The position numbers and the translations under genes are program-made. The notes below the pieces were generated by a model that was given only the letters and a program-made list of their open reading frames with translations, had not been told where the DNA came from and did no database searches. This document shows positions 23,324-32,547 of a stretch of 32,570 nt of DNA, piece after piece (the stretch's first letter is position 1; each line of letters opens with the position of its first letter). The DNA is taken from positions 1 through 32,570 of the forward strand of contig JAIOJV010000032.1 in the NCBI GenBank assembly GCA_019911805.1. The letters are read 5' to 3'. The DNA comes from Gammaproteobacteria bacterium. GTDB taxonomy: Bacteria > Pseudomonadota > Gammaproteobacteria > Thiohalobacterales > Thiohalobacteraceae.

Positions 23324-23964
23324 GGTGAGGCCTCCTCCGCAGTGTCTTGCGCTTCGGCAAACAGGGTCTGTCGATGACGGTCGAAGTATATCAGAGCCTT
23401 TTTGACGGCCTTCACCACCGCGCGTGGGGTGATGGTCGCGCCGGTGAACTGGTCGAAGACGCCGCCGTCCTTCTTCACCGCCCAGCCCTTTTCACCGGGG
23501 TCGCCGAGGGAACGGCCGTTGAATCCCAGGATCCAGTCGGACCGCGCGGCGTCGATGCCATCACCCAGACCGGGCGTCTCGCGATGGCCGGTGACGCGCA
23601 CGCCGGCCAGGCGACCATCGGTCTCGATCGCCACCAACAGGCGGATCTCACCGTTGTACCCATCGGGCGCGACCGGCGCGAGGATCGCAGCCACCGGTTT
23701 GCCGTCCTTGCGGGCACGGTAGACGGTGACCGGCCGCGGCGTGCCCAGCAGGTCGGGATCGGTCACCTCGATGGTGTCGGCGAAGAGGTCGTTGTCGTGG
23801 CGCTCAGGCGGGACCAGCACGTGCAGATTGCGCAGCAGCACCTCGCGCTCGTTCTCGGCGATGCGTTCGTGGGTGTTGTCGAAGGTGAAGGCGACCATAC
23901 CCGTGCCGATGGCGGCGAACAGGAACAGCAGCAGGGCTGTGACCAGGACATGGCGTACATTCAC
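23320..23964 (-). CDS. rnfG: Rnf electron transport complex subunit G
   Basis: A 214-residue subunit with one N-terminal membrane helix (about 7-26) and a periplasmic FMN-binding domain. The covalent flavin site is FTGATIT with Thr177, matching the S/T-G-A-T consensus. The start is GTG at 23964, which overlaps the rnfD stop (GTGA); an ATG at 23960 is out of frame. It lies between rnfD and rnfE in the usual order. Flavin attachment requires an ApbE-type transferase, which is not in the window. Confidence 0.94.
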   Translation of the reverse strand: MNVRHVLVTALLLFLFAAIGTGMVAFTFDNTHERIAENEREVLLRNLHVLVPPERHDNDLFADTIEVTDPDLLGTPRPVTVYRARKDGKPVAAILAPVAPDGYNGEIRLLVAIETDGRLAGVRVTGHRETPGLGDGIDAARSDWILGFNGRSLGDPGEKGWAVKKDGGVFDQFTGATITPRAVVKAVKKALIYFDRHRQTLFAEAQDTAEEASP

Positions 23965-25016
23965 GGTCCGCCGCCCCGTCTCTTGCGCGTCTCGCCGAAC
24001 ACCCGCGGCTTGGTGTAGTAGTCGATGGTCGGCGTGGCCATGTTCATCAATACCACGGCGAAGGCGATGCCGTCCGGGTAGCCGCCCCAGGTACGGATCA
24101 CATAGGTGAGCACACCGATGCCGGCGCCGTAGATGAGACGTCCCCGCGGCGTGGTGCTGGCAGTGATCGGATCGGTGGCAATGAAGAAGGCACCGAGCAT
24201 GGCCGCGCCGCTGAGCAGATGAAACAGCGGCGAGGCGAAGGCGTCGGTGTCGCTGCCGTAGAACAGCAGGGCGATCACGAACAGCGCGCCCAGCATGCCG
24301 ACGGGGATCTGCCAGGCGATGGCGCGCCGATAGACCAGGTACAGACCACCGAGCAGATAGGCGAAGTTGATCCATTCCCAGCCGGCGCCGGCATAACCGC
24401 CGAACAGCGGACCGGCGGTGATCTCACGCAGCGTGAGCCCCAGCCCGAGGGAGGTCTTCATGCTGTCGAGCGGTGTGGCCATGGTCAGGGCGTCGAGGCT
24501 GGTGCCCTCCGGCAGCACGCCACTGAACGACCAGGCCAGCGTCTCGGGCAGACCGAGGCCGCCGGCGGTACCGACCCCCGCCGGTGCGCTCCACAGGGTC
24601 ATCTCGCGGGGGAAGGAGATGAGCAGCGCGACATAGCCGATCATCGCAGGATTGAACGGGTTGTAGCCGAGCCCGCCGTAGAGCTGCTTGGCGATGACGA
24701 TGGCGAACAGGCCACCGACCACCGGGATCCACCAGGGTGCCAGGGGTGGCAGTGCCAGTGCCAGCAGTACACCGGTGAGGACGGCGCTGTTGTCGGCGAG
24801 CGTTGCGCCGACCGGGCGGCCGCGCAGTGCCAGCATCAGCGCCTCGGCGGCGGTGCAGGTCAGCACCGCGAGCAGAACGTTGACGAGCACGCCCCAGCCG
24901 AAGAACCACCAGGCGCAGAGCATGCCCGGGATCAGTGCGAGCAGCACGTCGCGCATGATCCGCGCGACGCTGCTGGTGCCGGTCTGATGTGGGGAGCTGA
25001 AGGTCGGGAACTGCAT
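23961..25016 (-). CDS. rnfD: Rnf electron transport complex subunit D
   Basis: A 351-residue NqrB/RnfD-type membrane subunit with about ten helices. Conserved segments include VGATLADNSAVLTGVLLALA (69-88), GLGYNPFNPAMIGYVAL (115-131) and GGYPDGIAFAVVLMNMATP (about 313-331). The residue for covalent FMN is probably Thr181 in LTMATPLD, close to Thr187 of the E. coli homologue. It should form part of the ion channel together with RnfA and RnfE. The gap to rnfC is 106 bp, the widest in this operon. Confidence 0.95.
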   Translation of the reverse strand: MQFPTFSSPHQTGTSSVARIMRDVLLALIPGMLCAWWFFGWGVLVNVLLAVLTCTAAEALMLALRGRPVGATLADNSAVLTGVLLALALPPLAPWWIPVVGGLFAIVIAKQLYGGLGYNPFNPAMIGYVALLISFPREMTLWSAPAGVGTAGGLGLPETLAWSFSGVLPEGTSLDALTMATPLDSMKTSLGLGLTLREITAGPLFGGYAGAGWEWINFAYLLGGLYLVYRRAIAWQIPVGMLGALFVIALLFYGSDTDAFASPLFHLLSGAAMLGAFFIATDPITASTTPRGRLIYGAGIGVLTYVIRTWGGYPDGIAFAVVLMNMATPTIDYYTKPRVFGETRKRRGGGP

Positions 25017-25122
25017 CAGCGGCCGCCCCCGCCCGCTTGCATGGCGCAGGCCACGCTTGCAGGTGCCCTGTGTAACGCAGGGTGCAATGACGGCCCCAAC
25101 AGGGTCTCTATGCAGGTGTTCA

Positions 25123-26721
25123 TCACCTCTCCTCGCCGTCCGCAGGCGGTGTGGAAGCGGCGTCAGCGGCCGTGGTACCGCTCCCGGCCTTCTTGGCCTT
25201 GACGCGTTCCAGCGCCGCCTGGATCGCCACCTTCTTGGGGTCGTCGCCGGATTTCCCGGGTGTCTGCAGGGCCTTCTGTTTCTGCTTCAGGCGCGCGGCG
25301 CGCTCCTCCTTCTCGCGTTCCTGGCGGAACAGCCGGAACTCGTGGCGCTGGCGGGCGATGTCGGCCTTCGCGCGCTCGCGCTCCTGGTTCCAGATCTCGG
25401 TCTTGGCGAAGCGGAAGTACTGCACCAGCGGGATGTGGCTCGGGCAGACATAGCTGCAACAGCCGCACTCGATGCAGTCGAACAGATTGAAATCCTGGAT
25501 CCGGTCGAAATCCTTGGCATGCGCATGCCAGTAGAGCTGCTGCGGCAGCAACAGGACGGGGCAGGCGTCGACGCAGGCGCCGCAGCGGATGCAGGGCAGC
25601 TGCTCCTGTGGTAGCGGCAGTTCCGTGCGGCTGGCGACCAGCAGGCAGTTGGTGGTCTTGACCACCGGCACCGCGTCGGTGCCCAGGGCGAAGCCCATCA
25701 TCGGGCCGCCCATGAGCAGCCGATGGGCGTGTTCAGTGTAGCCGCCGGCGGCGGCGATGACATCGGCGATGGGGGTGCCGATGCGCACCTCCAGGTTGCC
25801 GGGGCTGGCGACACCCTCGCCGGTGACGGTGACCAGGCGCGTGATCAGCGGTTCGCCCTCGATGAGCGCACGGTGTACCGCCGCGGCGGTGCCGGGGTTG
25901 TGGCAGATTACGCCGATGTCGGCCGGCAGACCCTGTGAGGGCACCTCCCGGCCGGTGACAATCCGGATGAGCTGTTTCTCGCCACCGCTGGGGTAGACGG
26001 TCGGGATCTGCACCACCGCCATCGACGCCGCCTCAGACGAGGCATCGATGGCGGTGCGCATGGCCGCCGCGGCCTCCGGCTTGTCGTCCTCGATGGCGAT
26101 GAGGCAGGTCTCGGCCTGCAGCGCGTACTGCAGGATGCGCGCGCCGCTGACCACGTCCGCCGCCCGGGTGCGCATCAGCATGTCGTCGCAGGTGATGTAG
26201 GGCTCGCACTCCGCAGCGTTGATGAGGAGGGTGTGGATGGGACGCTCCGGGCCGGGGTTGAGCTTGATGAAGCTCGGGAAGCCGGCGCCGCCCAGACCGA
26301 CGATGCCGGCGTTGCGGATGCGGTTACGCAGCTCGCTGGGGTCGAGCTGTGTGGGGTCGTCCGAGAGGATGTCCGGCGCGGTCTCGTCGCGGCCGTCGGT
26401 GTCGATGACGATGCAGGCTGCGTGCAGACCCGAGGGATGCGGTACGGCCCGATCGCCGATCTCCACGACGGTCCCGGAACTGGGGGCGTGGATGGGTACG
26501 CTCACATAGCCGTTGGCACGGGCGATCATCTGGCCTTTGAGGACCCGCTCGCCCACGGTGACCAGCGGTTCGGCGGGTGTGCCGATGTGCTGTGCCAGCG
26601 GCAGCACCAGCCGTGGCGGTACCGGCATCACGCGTACCGGTGACAGCAGTGATTGCGCCTTGTTGCCCGGCAGGCGCAGGCCGCCATGGAAGCGGTGGAG
26701 TGTGCGCGGCGTGCCCGTCAT
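25123..26721 (-). CDS. rnfC: Rnf electron transport complex subunit C
   Basis: A 532-residue peripheral subunit that binds FMN and NADH. Domains in order are an N-terminal biotinyl-like part, a Rossmann/flavin domain with GLGGAGFPSFIKL (142-154) and INAAECEPYITCDD (167-180), a SLBB region (about 315-360) and two 4Fe-4S motifs (Cys377/380/383/387 and Cys416/419/422/426). A charged coiled-coil tail rich in Arg, Lys and Glu (about 445-532) ends the protein; its length varies between species. The ATG at 26721 gives the standard start TPRTLHRFHGGLRLPGNK. Confidence 0.95.
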   Translation of the reverse strand: MTGTPRTLHRFHGGLRLPGNKAQSLLSPVRVMPVPPRLVLPLAQHIGTPAEPLVTVGERVLKGQMIARANGYVSVPIHAPSSGTVVEIGDRAVPHPSGLHAACIVIDTDGRDETAPDILSDDPTQLDPSELRNRIRNAGIVGLGGAGFPSFIKLNPGPERPIHTLLINAAECEPYITCDDMLMRTRAADVVSGARILQYALQAETCLIAIEDDKPEAAAAMRTAIDASSEAASMAVVQIPTVYPSGGEKQLIRIVTGREVPSQGLPADIGVICHNPGTAAAVHRALIEGEPLITRLVTVTGEGVASPGNLEVRIGTPIADVIAAAGGYTEHAHRLLMGGPMMGFALGTDAVPVVKTTNCLLVASRTELPLPQEQLPCIRCGACVDACPVLLLPQQLYWHAHAKDFDRIQDFNLFDCIECGCCSYVCPSHIPLVQYFRFAKTEIWNQERERAKADIARQRHEFRLFRQEREKEERAARLKQKQKALQTPGKSGDDPKKVAIQAALERVKAKKAGSGTTAADAASTPPADGEER

Positions 26722-26767
26722 GATCGTGAGGTCTGCAAGGCCGCTCCTGTACGTGTCTGTGCTGCAG

Positions 26768-27352
26768 TCATGGTTGCGCCGTCTTGTCCACGGGGTCCGG
26801 CACCACCGCGGTGTCGCTGCAGTCGTCGGGCGACGGCCATTTCCAGGTGGAGATGTCCTGTTGCACCGGCACCATGTGGATGCAGTCCACGGGGCAGGGC
26901 TCGACGCACAGCTCGCAGCCGGTGCATTCCTTCTCGATCACGGTGTGCATGTGCTTGGCCGCGCCCAGGATGGCGTCCACCGGGCAGGCCTGGATGCACA
27001 GCGTGCAGCCGATGCAGAGCTGCTCGTCGATGACCGCGACCGTCTTCTCCGCGTGCTGGCCGTGCTCGGCGTTGAGCGGCTTGAAGTCGCGGCCGAGCAG
27101 GTCGGCGAGCGCGCGGATGCCGGCCTCGCCACCGGGCGGGCACTGGTTGATGTCGGCCTCGCCGGCCGCGATGGCTTCGGCGTAGGGGCGGCAGCCGGCG
27201 AAGCCGCACTGGCCACATTGTGTCTGCGGCAGGATGGCATTGATCTGGTCGACCACCGGGTCGCCCTCGACGCGGAAGCGGATGGCACTGTAGCCGAGCA
27301 GCAGACCGAACAGTCCGGCGAGGATCCCGAGTGCGAGGATGGCGGTGAGCAC
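26768..27352 (-). CDS. rnfB: Rnf electron transport complex subunit B
   Basis: A 194-residue Fe-S subunit that receives electrons from ferredoxin. An N-terminal membrane helix (2-23) precedes the Fe-S domain with CGQCGFAGC (46-54) and Cys71 in CPPGG. Two ferredoxin-type clusters follow: Cys113/116/119/123 and Cys143/146/149/153. The C-terminal tail is short, as in gammaproteobacteria. The start is GTG at 27352, four bases after the rnfA stop. All cluster ligands are intact, so the subunit should be functional. Confidence 0.95.
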   Translation of the reverse strand: MLTAILALGILAGLFGLLLGYSAIRFRVEGDPVVDQINAILPQTQCGQCGFAGCRPYAEAIAAGEADINQCPPGGEAGIRALADLLGRDFKPLNAEHGQHAEKTVAVIDEQLCIGCTLCIQACPVDAILGAAKHMHTVIEKECTGCELCVEPCPVDCIHMVPVQQDISTWKWPSPDDCSDTAVVPDPVDKTAQP

Positions 27353-27356
27353 GGGC

Positions 27357-27938
27357 CTACCCCTTGATCAGCCCGGCGAAGCCCATGAAGCCGAGCGACA
27401 TCAGGCCGGCGGTGATCAGTGCAATGGATCCACCACGGAAGACTGCCGGTACATCGGCCACCGCGATCCGTTCACGCATGGCGGCGAACAGCGCCAGTAC
27501 CAGCGAGAAGCCCACGGCGGCGCCGAAGCCGTACACGGCTGATTCCAGGAAACCGTGCTGCTGCTGAGTATTCAGCAGTGCCACACCGAGCACGGCGCAG
27601 TTGGTGGTGATCAGCGGCAGAAAGATGCCCAGTACCTGGTACAGCAGCGGGCTGGTCTTGTGCACCACCATCTCGGTGAACTGTACCACCACGGCAATGG
27701 TAAGAATGAACGCGAGGGTGCGCAGGTATTCGATGCCGAGCGGTTCCAGGATATAGGCATTGATGAGATAGCTGCAGACCGACGACAGCGTCAGTACGAA
27801 GGTCGTCGCCAGCCCCATCCCGGTGGCCGTCTCCAGCTTGCGCGACACGCCCATGAACGGACACAGCCCCAGAAACTTCACCAGGACGAAGTTGTTCACC
27901 AGGACGGTGCTGACCAAAATCAGTGCCAGTGCTTGCAT
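27357..27938 (-). CDS. rnfA: Rnf electron transport complex subunit A
   Basis: A 193-residue membrane subunit of exactly the usual length, with six helices. [20 protein letters not shown] (14-33) and [16 protein letters not shown] (about 102-117) carry the paired cysteines that hold the intramembrane iron centre with RnfE. It is the first gene of rnfABCDGE. The ATG at 27938 gives the family start [16 protein letters not shown]; the open frame upstream enters the repeat at 27966 and is not coding. The promoter should lie at or within that repeat. Confidence 0.95.
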   Translation of the reverse strand: MQALALILVSTVLVNNFVLVKFLGLCPFMGVSRKLETATGMGLATTFVLTLSSVCSYLINAYILEPLGIEYLRTLAFILTIAVVVQFTEMVVHKTSPLLYQVLGIFLPLITTNCAVLGVALLNTQQQHGFLESAVYGFGAAVGFSLVLALFAAMRERIAVADVPAVFRGGSIALITAGLMSLGFMGFAGLIKG

Positions 27939-27965
27939 GTCGTTTTGACTCTGCTCTATCCCGTT

Positions 27966-28104
27966 TAACCACAAAGGACACGAAGGACACAAAGGAATAC
28001 GATCAAAACATCATACTGCTATTGCACCTATCCGCTTCCGCGGCAGATACAGGGTTTTACCTGATAAAGGCTTTCCTTTGTGTCCTTCGTGTCCTTTGTG
28101 GTTA
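27966..28104. repeat. Perfect 30-bp inverted repeat between metG and rnfA
   Basis: The arms 27966-27995 and 28075-28104 are exact reverse complements. Each consists of TAAC plus tandem units CACAAAGGA, CACGAAGGA and CACAAAGG. The 79-bp spacer is AT-richer, with a small CCGCTTCCGCGG-like stem. The element lies upstream of rnfA and downstream of metG, both leftward, so it covers the region where the rnf promoter must lie. It belongs to the same unit family as the element at 22501-22624. Confidence 0.9.
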
Positions 28105-28118
28105 ACAAACACTCGGCC

Positions 28119-30179
28119 CTATTTTACCCGCATTCCCGGCTGGGCACCGTCGTCGGGATTGAGGATGAACAGGTCTTTGCCGCCCGGGCCGGCGGCCAGG
28201 ACCATGCCTTCGGACAGGCCGAATTTCATCTTGCGCGGGGCGAGATTCGCCACCATCACCGTCAGGCGGCCTTGCAGGTCCTCGGGCCGATAGGCTGACT
28301 TGATGCCGGCGAACACGTGGCGCGTCTCGCCGCCGATATCCAGGGTCAGTTGTAACAATTTGTCAGCGCCCTCGACATGTTCTGCCTTGACGATGCGCGC
28401 GATGCGCAGGTCGATCTTGGCGAAGTCGTCGATGGAGATCTCCGCGGCGATGGGATTGCCGGTCATGGCGGTGCTCGGTGCGGCCGGCGTGGTCGCCGCT
28501 GTCGGGGCGAGGTTTTCCCTGGAGGCGTCCTGCATGGCCGTCACCGCAGCGGCATCGACGCGCAGCAGCAGCGGCGCATAGACACGCACGGCATGGTCGG
28601 TGAGAGGCTCGGCCCGATTGACCCAGGTCATGGGCGCGATGCCGAGAAATGTTTCTGCCTGCCCGGCCATGCGCGGCAGCACGGGCTTCAGATAGGTCAT
28701 CAACACCCGGAACAGGTTGAGGCCGACGCTGCAGACATCCTGCACCGTCTGTTCCTGACCGGGCTGCTTGGCCAGCGTCCAGGGCTTCTTCTCGTCGATG
28801 TACTGATTGGCCCGGTCGGCCAGGGCCATGATCTCGCGCATGGCGTGGCCGAAGTCACGCCGCTCGTACAGGTCGGCGATCTCTTCGCCGGCACGCACGA
28901 AGGTAGCGTACAGGTCGGGTTCGGTGCAGGTCTTCGACAGGCGGCCACCGAAACGCTTGCTGATGAAGCCGGCGCAGCGGCTGGCGATATTGACCACCTT
29001 GCCGACCAGGTCGGCGTTGACGCGCAACTGGAAGTCATCGAGGTTGAGGTCGATGTCGTCGATAGTGGAGCCCAGTTTGGCGGCGAAGTAGTAACGCAGG
29101 TATTCCGGGTTCAGGTGTTCCAGATAGGTACGTGCCTTGATGAAGGTGCCGCGGGACTTGGACATCTTCTGGCCGTTGACGGTGAGGAAACCGTGCGCAT
29201 TGACGCTCGTCGGCGTGCGGAAGCCGGCACCGGCGAGCATGGCCGGCCAGAACAGGGCGTGGAAGTAGATGATGTCCTTGCCGATGAAGTGGTGCAGCTC
29301 GGTCTCCGCGCCCGGCTTCCAGAATTCGTCGAAGTCCAGGCCGGTGCGGTCACACAGATTCCTGAAGCTGGCCATGTAGCCGATGGGGGCGTCCAGCCAG
29401 ACGTAGAAATATTTGTCCTCTGTGTCCGGGATCCGGAAGCCGAAGTAGGGCGCATCACGCGAGATGTCCCATTCCCTCAGGCCGTCCTTGAACCACTCAT
29501 TCAATTTGTTGACGACTTCCGGCTGCAGGTGGCCGGCATCGACCCAGGTGCGCAGCAGCGGCTGGAAGTCGGCGAGTTTGAAGAAATAGTGCAGCGACTC
29601 CTTCTCGATCGGTTGGGCGCCGGAGATGACGGAGACGGCGTTCTTCAGCTCGGTTGGTGTGTAGGTCGCACCGCAGACCTCGCAGGAATCACCGTACTGG
29701 TCGGCCGCGCCGCAGCGCGGACACTCGCCCTTGATGAACCGGTCCGGCAGGAACATCTCCTGCACCGGGTCGTAGGCCTGGGTGATGGTGCGGGTGACGA
29801 TGTGGCCGGCGTCGCGCAGGCGGGTGTAGATCAGCTCGGCGTACGCGCGGTTCTCGTCCGAATGGGTGCTGTGGTAGTTGTCGAAGCCGATCAGGAAGTC
29901 GGCGAAGTCGGCGCGGTGCTCGACGCCGATGCGCTCGATCAGCTGCTCCGGCGTGATGCCCTCGCTCTGGGCGCGCAGCATGATGGGTGTGCCGTGGGCG
30001 TCGTCGGCGCAGACGTAGTAGCATTCGTGCCCACGCAGCTTCTGGAAGCGTACCCATATATCGGTCTGGATGTACTCGACCAGGTGGCCCAGGTGGATCG
30101 GCCCGTTGGCGTAGGGCAGGGCGCTGGTCACCAGCAGACGGCGTTCACTGGCGGGGCGGCTGGGTGGGCGGTCGGCCAT
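28119..30179 (-). CDS. metG: Methionyl-tRNA synthetase
   Basis: A 686-residue class I synthetase that charges tRNA-Met. The HIGH-type motif is HLGH (29-32) after [10 protein letters not shown] zinc knuckle uses Cys153, Cys156, Cys166 and Cys169. KMSKS is at 338-342. The C-terminal ~100 residues ([50 protein letters not shown]) form the tRNA-binding dimerisation domain of the long gammaproteobacterial type. ATG 30179 is chosen; an ATG at 30212 would add 11 residues, and neither has a good ribosome binding site. It is divergent from mrp. Confidence 0.95.
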   Translation of the reverse strand: MADRPPSRPASERRLLVTSALPYANGPIHLGHLVEYIQTDIWVRFQKLRGHECYYVCADDAHGTPIMLRAQSEGITPEQLIERIGVEHRADFADFLIGFDNYHSTHSDENRAYAELIYTRLRDAGHIVTRTITQAYDPVQEMFLPDRFIKGECPRCGAADQYGDSCEVCGATYTPTELKNAVSVISGAQPIEKESLHYFFKLADFQPLLRTWVDAGHLQPEVVNKLNEWFKDGLREWDISRDAPYFGFRIPDTEDKYFYVWLDAPIGYMASFRNLCDRTGLDFDEFWKPGAETELHHFIGKDIIYFHALFWPAMLAGAGFRTPTSVNAHGFLTVNGQKMSKSRGTFIKARTYLEHLNPEYLRYYFAAKLGSTIDDIDLNLDDFQLRVNADLVGKVVNIASRCAGFISKRFGGRLSKTCTEPDLYATFVRAGEEIADLYERRDFGHAMREIMALADRANQYIDEKKPWTLAKQPGQEQTVQDVCSVGLNLFRVLMTYLKPVLPRMAGQAETFLGIAPMTWVNRAEPLTDHAVRVYAPLLLRVDAAAVTAMQDASRENLAPTAATTPAAPSTAMTGNPIAAEISIDDFAKIDLRIARIVKAEHVEGADKLLQLTLDIGGETRHVFAGIKSAYRPEDLQGRLTVMVANLAPRKMKFGLSEGMVLAAGPGGKDLFILNPDDGAQPGMRVK

Positions 30180-30346
30180 GCGGGCGCGGTCTCCGGGCGA
30201 TGGTATTGCCATTGGTCAATGTTCGGCAGAAAGCTGCCCGAAAGGCCGGGATTATGCCACAGGGCGCCCGGCACGTGTCCGGCGTGTGCTCGCCGGTGCC
30301 CCAAACGTGCCCCGGGTACCGGTGTATTTCCCCACACGGCCGCGTG

Positions 30347-30375
30347 AAGACAGCCCCAGGGGCGTTGTGTACAAT
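30347..30375 (+). promoter_or_regulatory. Probable mrp promoter
   Basis: AAGACA (30347-30352) and TACAAT (30370-30375) are separated by 17 bp and match sigma-70 hexamers at four and five positions. They lie 70 bp before the mrp start within the metG-mrp divergent gap. Confidence 0.45.
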
Positions 30376-30444
30376 CCGCGGTCAGCTTCAGACCCTTGTC
30401 GGTCCGCGCTCGGCGGCAGCGACCCAGCTCAGAGGACAGAAATC

Positions 30445-31536
30445 ATGGCAGAAGTATCACGTTTGCAGGTGGAGACCGCGCTCAAGGAATATGTGGACCC
30501 CTATCTGGAAAAGGACCTGGTCAGCGCCGGCAGCATCAAGGACATCACCATCGACGGCGGCAAGGTCAAGGTCGACGTGGTGCTGGGCTTCCCTGCCAAG
30601 GGCTATGAGGCCGATCTGACGGCGAGGATCAAGGAGAAGGTGTCCGCCATCGCCGACGTGTCCGAGGTGGCCGTGAACATCACGACCACCATCGTGTCCC
30701 ACGCCGTGCAGAAGGGTGTCGACGCCATCAAGGGCATCAAGAACATCATCGCCGTGGCCTCCGGCAAGGGTGGCGTCGGTAAGTCCACCACCGCCGTGAA
30801 CCTGGCGCTGGCCCTGGCGGCCGACGGCGCCAATGTCGGCATCCTGGACGCCGACATCTACGGCCCCAGCCAGCCGCGTATGCTCGGCATAAGTGGCAAG
30901 CCGGAGTCCAAGGATGGCAAAACCCTGGAGCCCATGACCGGCTACAATCTGCAGGCCATGTCCATCGGCTTCCTGGTCGATGAAGAGACCCCGATGATCT
31001 GGCGCGGCCCGATGGTCACCCAGGCCCTGCAGCAGCTGCTCAAGGACACCAACTGGTCCGATCTGGACTACCTGGTCATCGATATGCCGCCGGGCACCGG
31101 CGACACCCAGCTGACCCTGGCCCAGCAGGTGCCGGTGTCGGGTGCGGTCATTGTCACCACCCCGCAGGACATCGCCCTGCTGGATGCCCGCAAGGGCCTC
31201 AAGATGTTCCAGAAGGTGGAGGTGCCGGTGCTCGGCATCGTCGAGAACATGAGCATCCATATCTGTTCCAACTGCGGCCATGAAGAGCATATCTTCGGTC
31301 AGGGCGGCGGCCAGAAGATGTCCGAGCAGTACGACGTCGACTTCCTTGGCGCCCTGCCGCTGGATATCCGCATCCGCGAGGAGACCGACAGCGGCAAGCC
31401 CACCGTGATCGCCGAGCCGGACAGCCGCATCGCGCAGATCTATCGCGAGATCGCCCGCCGCACCGCCGCCAAGCTGTCGCTGCAGGCCAAGAACCACGCC
31501 GCCAAGTTCCCGAAGATCGTCATTCAGAATAACTGA
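30445..31536 (+). CDS. apbC: Mrp/ApbC iron-sulfur cluster carrier ATPase
   Basis: A 363-residue P-loop protein that carries and delivers Fe-S clusters. The N-terminal MIP18/DUF59 domain (about 5-85) is followed by the deviant Walker A SGKGGVGKST (106-115), LDADIYGPSQPRMLG (134-148), MPPGTGDTQLT and the cluster-binding CSNC (274-277). All expected residues are present and the length is normal. GAGGA lies 9-13 bases before the ATG. It is divergent from metG, the standard arrangement in gammaproteobacteria. Likely recipients in this window include the Fe-S proteins RnfB, RnfC and Nth, which is inference. Confidence 0.94.
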   Translation: MAEVSRLQVETALKEYVDPYLEKDLVSAGSIKDITIDGGKVKVDVVLGFPAKGYEADLTARIKEKVSAIADVSEVAVNITTTIVSHAVQKGVDAIKGIKNIIAVASGKGGVGKSTTAVNLALALAADGANVGILDADIYGPSQPRMLGISGKPESKDGKTLEPMTGYNLQAMSIGFLVDEETPMIWRGPMVTQALQQLLKDTNWSDLDYLVIDMPPGTGDTQLTLAQQVPVSGAVIVTTPQDIALLDARKGLKMFQKVEVPVLGIVENMSIHICSNCGHEEHIFGQGGGQKMSEQYDVDFLGALPLDIRIREETDSGKPTVIAEPDSRIAQIYREIARRTAAKLSLQAKNHAAKFPKIVIQNN

Positions 31537-31544
31537 ACAAAGGT

Positions 31545-31619
31545 AGATACAAGAGACAAGATTCAAGATACAAGTCATTATGTTTTTGACTTGTATCTTG
31601 TCTCTTACATCTTGTATCT
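31545..31619. repeat. Inverted repeat with 7-bp tandem units between mrp and dcd
   Basis: The arms 31545-31577 and 31587-31619 match as reverse complements at 28 of 33 positions around a 9-base loop. Each arm is made of 7-bp units: AAGATAC, AAGAGAC, AAGATTC, AAGATAC. The element starts eight bases after the mrp stop and ends nine bases before the dcd ATG. It can act as a strong stem in the mrp transcript and may govern dcd translation, since dcd has no Shine-Dalgarno sequence. Confidence 0.85.
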
Positions 31620-31628
31620 CATAACAAT

Positions 31629-32192
31629 ATGTCCATCAAAGCAGATAAGTGGATCCGCCGCATGGCGGCGCAGGGCATGATCGAGCCATTCGAGCCCGGT
31701 CAGGTGCGCGAGGTGGGGGGCCGGCGGGTGATCTCCTACGGGACGTCGAGCTACGGCTACGACATCCGCTGTGCGGACGAATTCAAGATCTTCACCAACA
31801 TCAATTCGGCCATCGTCGATCCCAAGAACTTCGATGCCAACAGTTTCGTCGATGTGCAGTCCGACGTCTGCATCATCCCGCCGAACTCCTTCGCGCTGGC
31901 GCGCACGGTGGAGTATTTCCGCATCCCGCGTAACGTGTTGACCATCTGCCTGGGCAAGTCGACCTATGCCCGTTGCGGCATCATCGTCAATGTCACCCCA
32001 TTGGAGCCGGAATGGGAAGGCCACGTGACGCTGGAATTTTCCAACACCTCACCGCTGCCGGCGAAGATCTACGCCAACGAAGGCGTCGCCCAGGTGTTGT
32101 TCTTCGAGTCCGACGAGGTCTGCGAGACGTCCTACGGTGACCGTGCCGGCAAATACCAGGGCCAGACCGGCGTCACGTTGCCGAAGACGTGA
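31629..32192 (+). CDS. dcd: dCTP deaminase
   Basis: A 187-residue trimeric dUTPase-superfamily enzyme that deaminates dCTP to dUTP, feeding dTMP synthesis. [10 protein letters not shown] (41-50), the conserved [10 protein letters not shown] (109-118), [14 protein letters not shown] (126-139, with catalytic Glu136) and [11 protein letters not shown] (175-185) match the family. The start ATG at 31629 gives the standard [13 protein letters not shown]. No ribosome binding site is visible because the repeat occupies the leader. Its stop codon lies inside the first unit of the concentric repeat that follows. Confidence 0.95.
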   Translation: MSIKADKWIRRMAAQGMIEPFEPGQVREVGGRRVISYGTSSYGYDIRCADEFKIFTNINSAIVDPKNFDANSFVDVQSDVCIIPPNSFALARTVEYFRIPRNVLTICLGKSTYARCGIIVNVTPLEPEWEGHVTLEFSNTSPLPAKIYANEGVAQVLFFESDEVCETSYGDRAGKYQGQTGVTLPKT

Positions 32193-32540
32193 GGCGTGAG
32201 GCGTGAGGAGGGAAAGGAAAAAACCCCTTATGGCCACGGAAGCACACGGAACAACACGGAAAAATAATAATGTAAAAGCCCAGTGCTCAAACCGAGCGAT
32301 CACTGGGTAGGAAGAGCCTGTAAATAAGTCTGTGTAACTGCCCATCCATCACGGGTGATCGCTAATGCGGTCACCGAAGAACCTCTTAACAGTCCCTCAG
32401 GTTGCACCCTGATGCATCTGGGCTTCGCTCCCCGCATGGGAACCAGGAGTGTCCTGGTTTTCCAGCAATCGAATTTTTCCGTGTTGTTCCGTGTGCTTCC
32501 GTGGCTAAAGTGGGTTTTCTCCTCACGCCTCACGCCTCAC
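32189..32540. repeat. Concentric double inverted repeat after dcd
   Basis: The outer arms 32189-32209 and 32520-32540 are perfect 21-bp reverse complements made of three GTGAGGC-type units. The inner arms 32233-32265 and 32473-32505 are perfect 33-bp reverse complements with CACGGAA units. The 207-bp core has further stems (GCCCAGTG with CACTGGGT near 32277-32307; GGAACCAGGA with TCCTGGTT near 32439-32460). The text GTAAATAAGTCTGTGTAACT near 32321 resembles an IS256-type terminal repeat. No transposase is present. The left outer arm includes the dcd stop codon. Confidence 0.9.
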
Positions 32541-32547
32541 GCCTCAC

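Noticed and set aside
23320-24375. Longer rnfG frame starting within rnfD
   Set aside because: RnfG homologues start at the membrane helix beginning at GTG 23964; the upstream part overlaps rnfD in another frame.
28377-30347. 656-codon plus-strand open frame opposite metG
   Set aside because: The metG frame has every class I synthetase motif; the opposite frame is a codon-bias artefact.
11322-32540. The palindromic repeats as a CRISPR array
   Set aside because: Units are contiguous short tandems in inverted arms, without regular unique spacers, and there are no cas genes.
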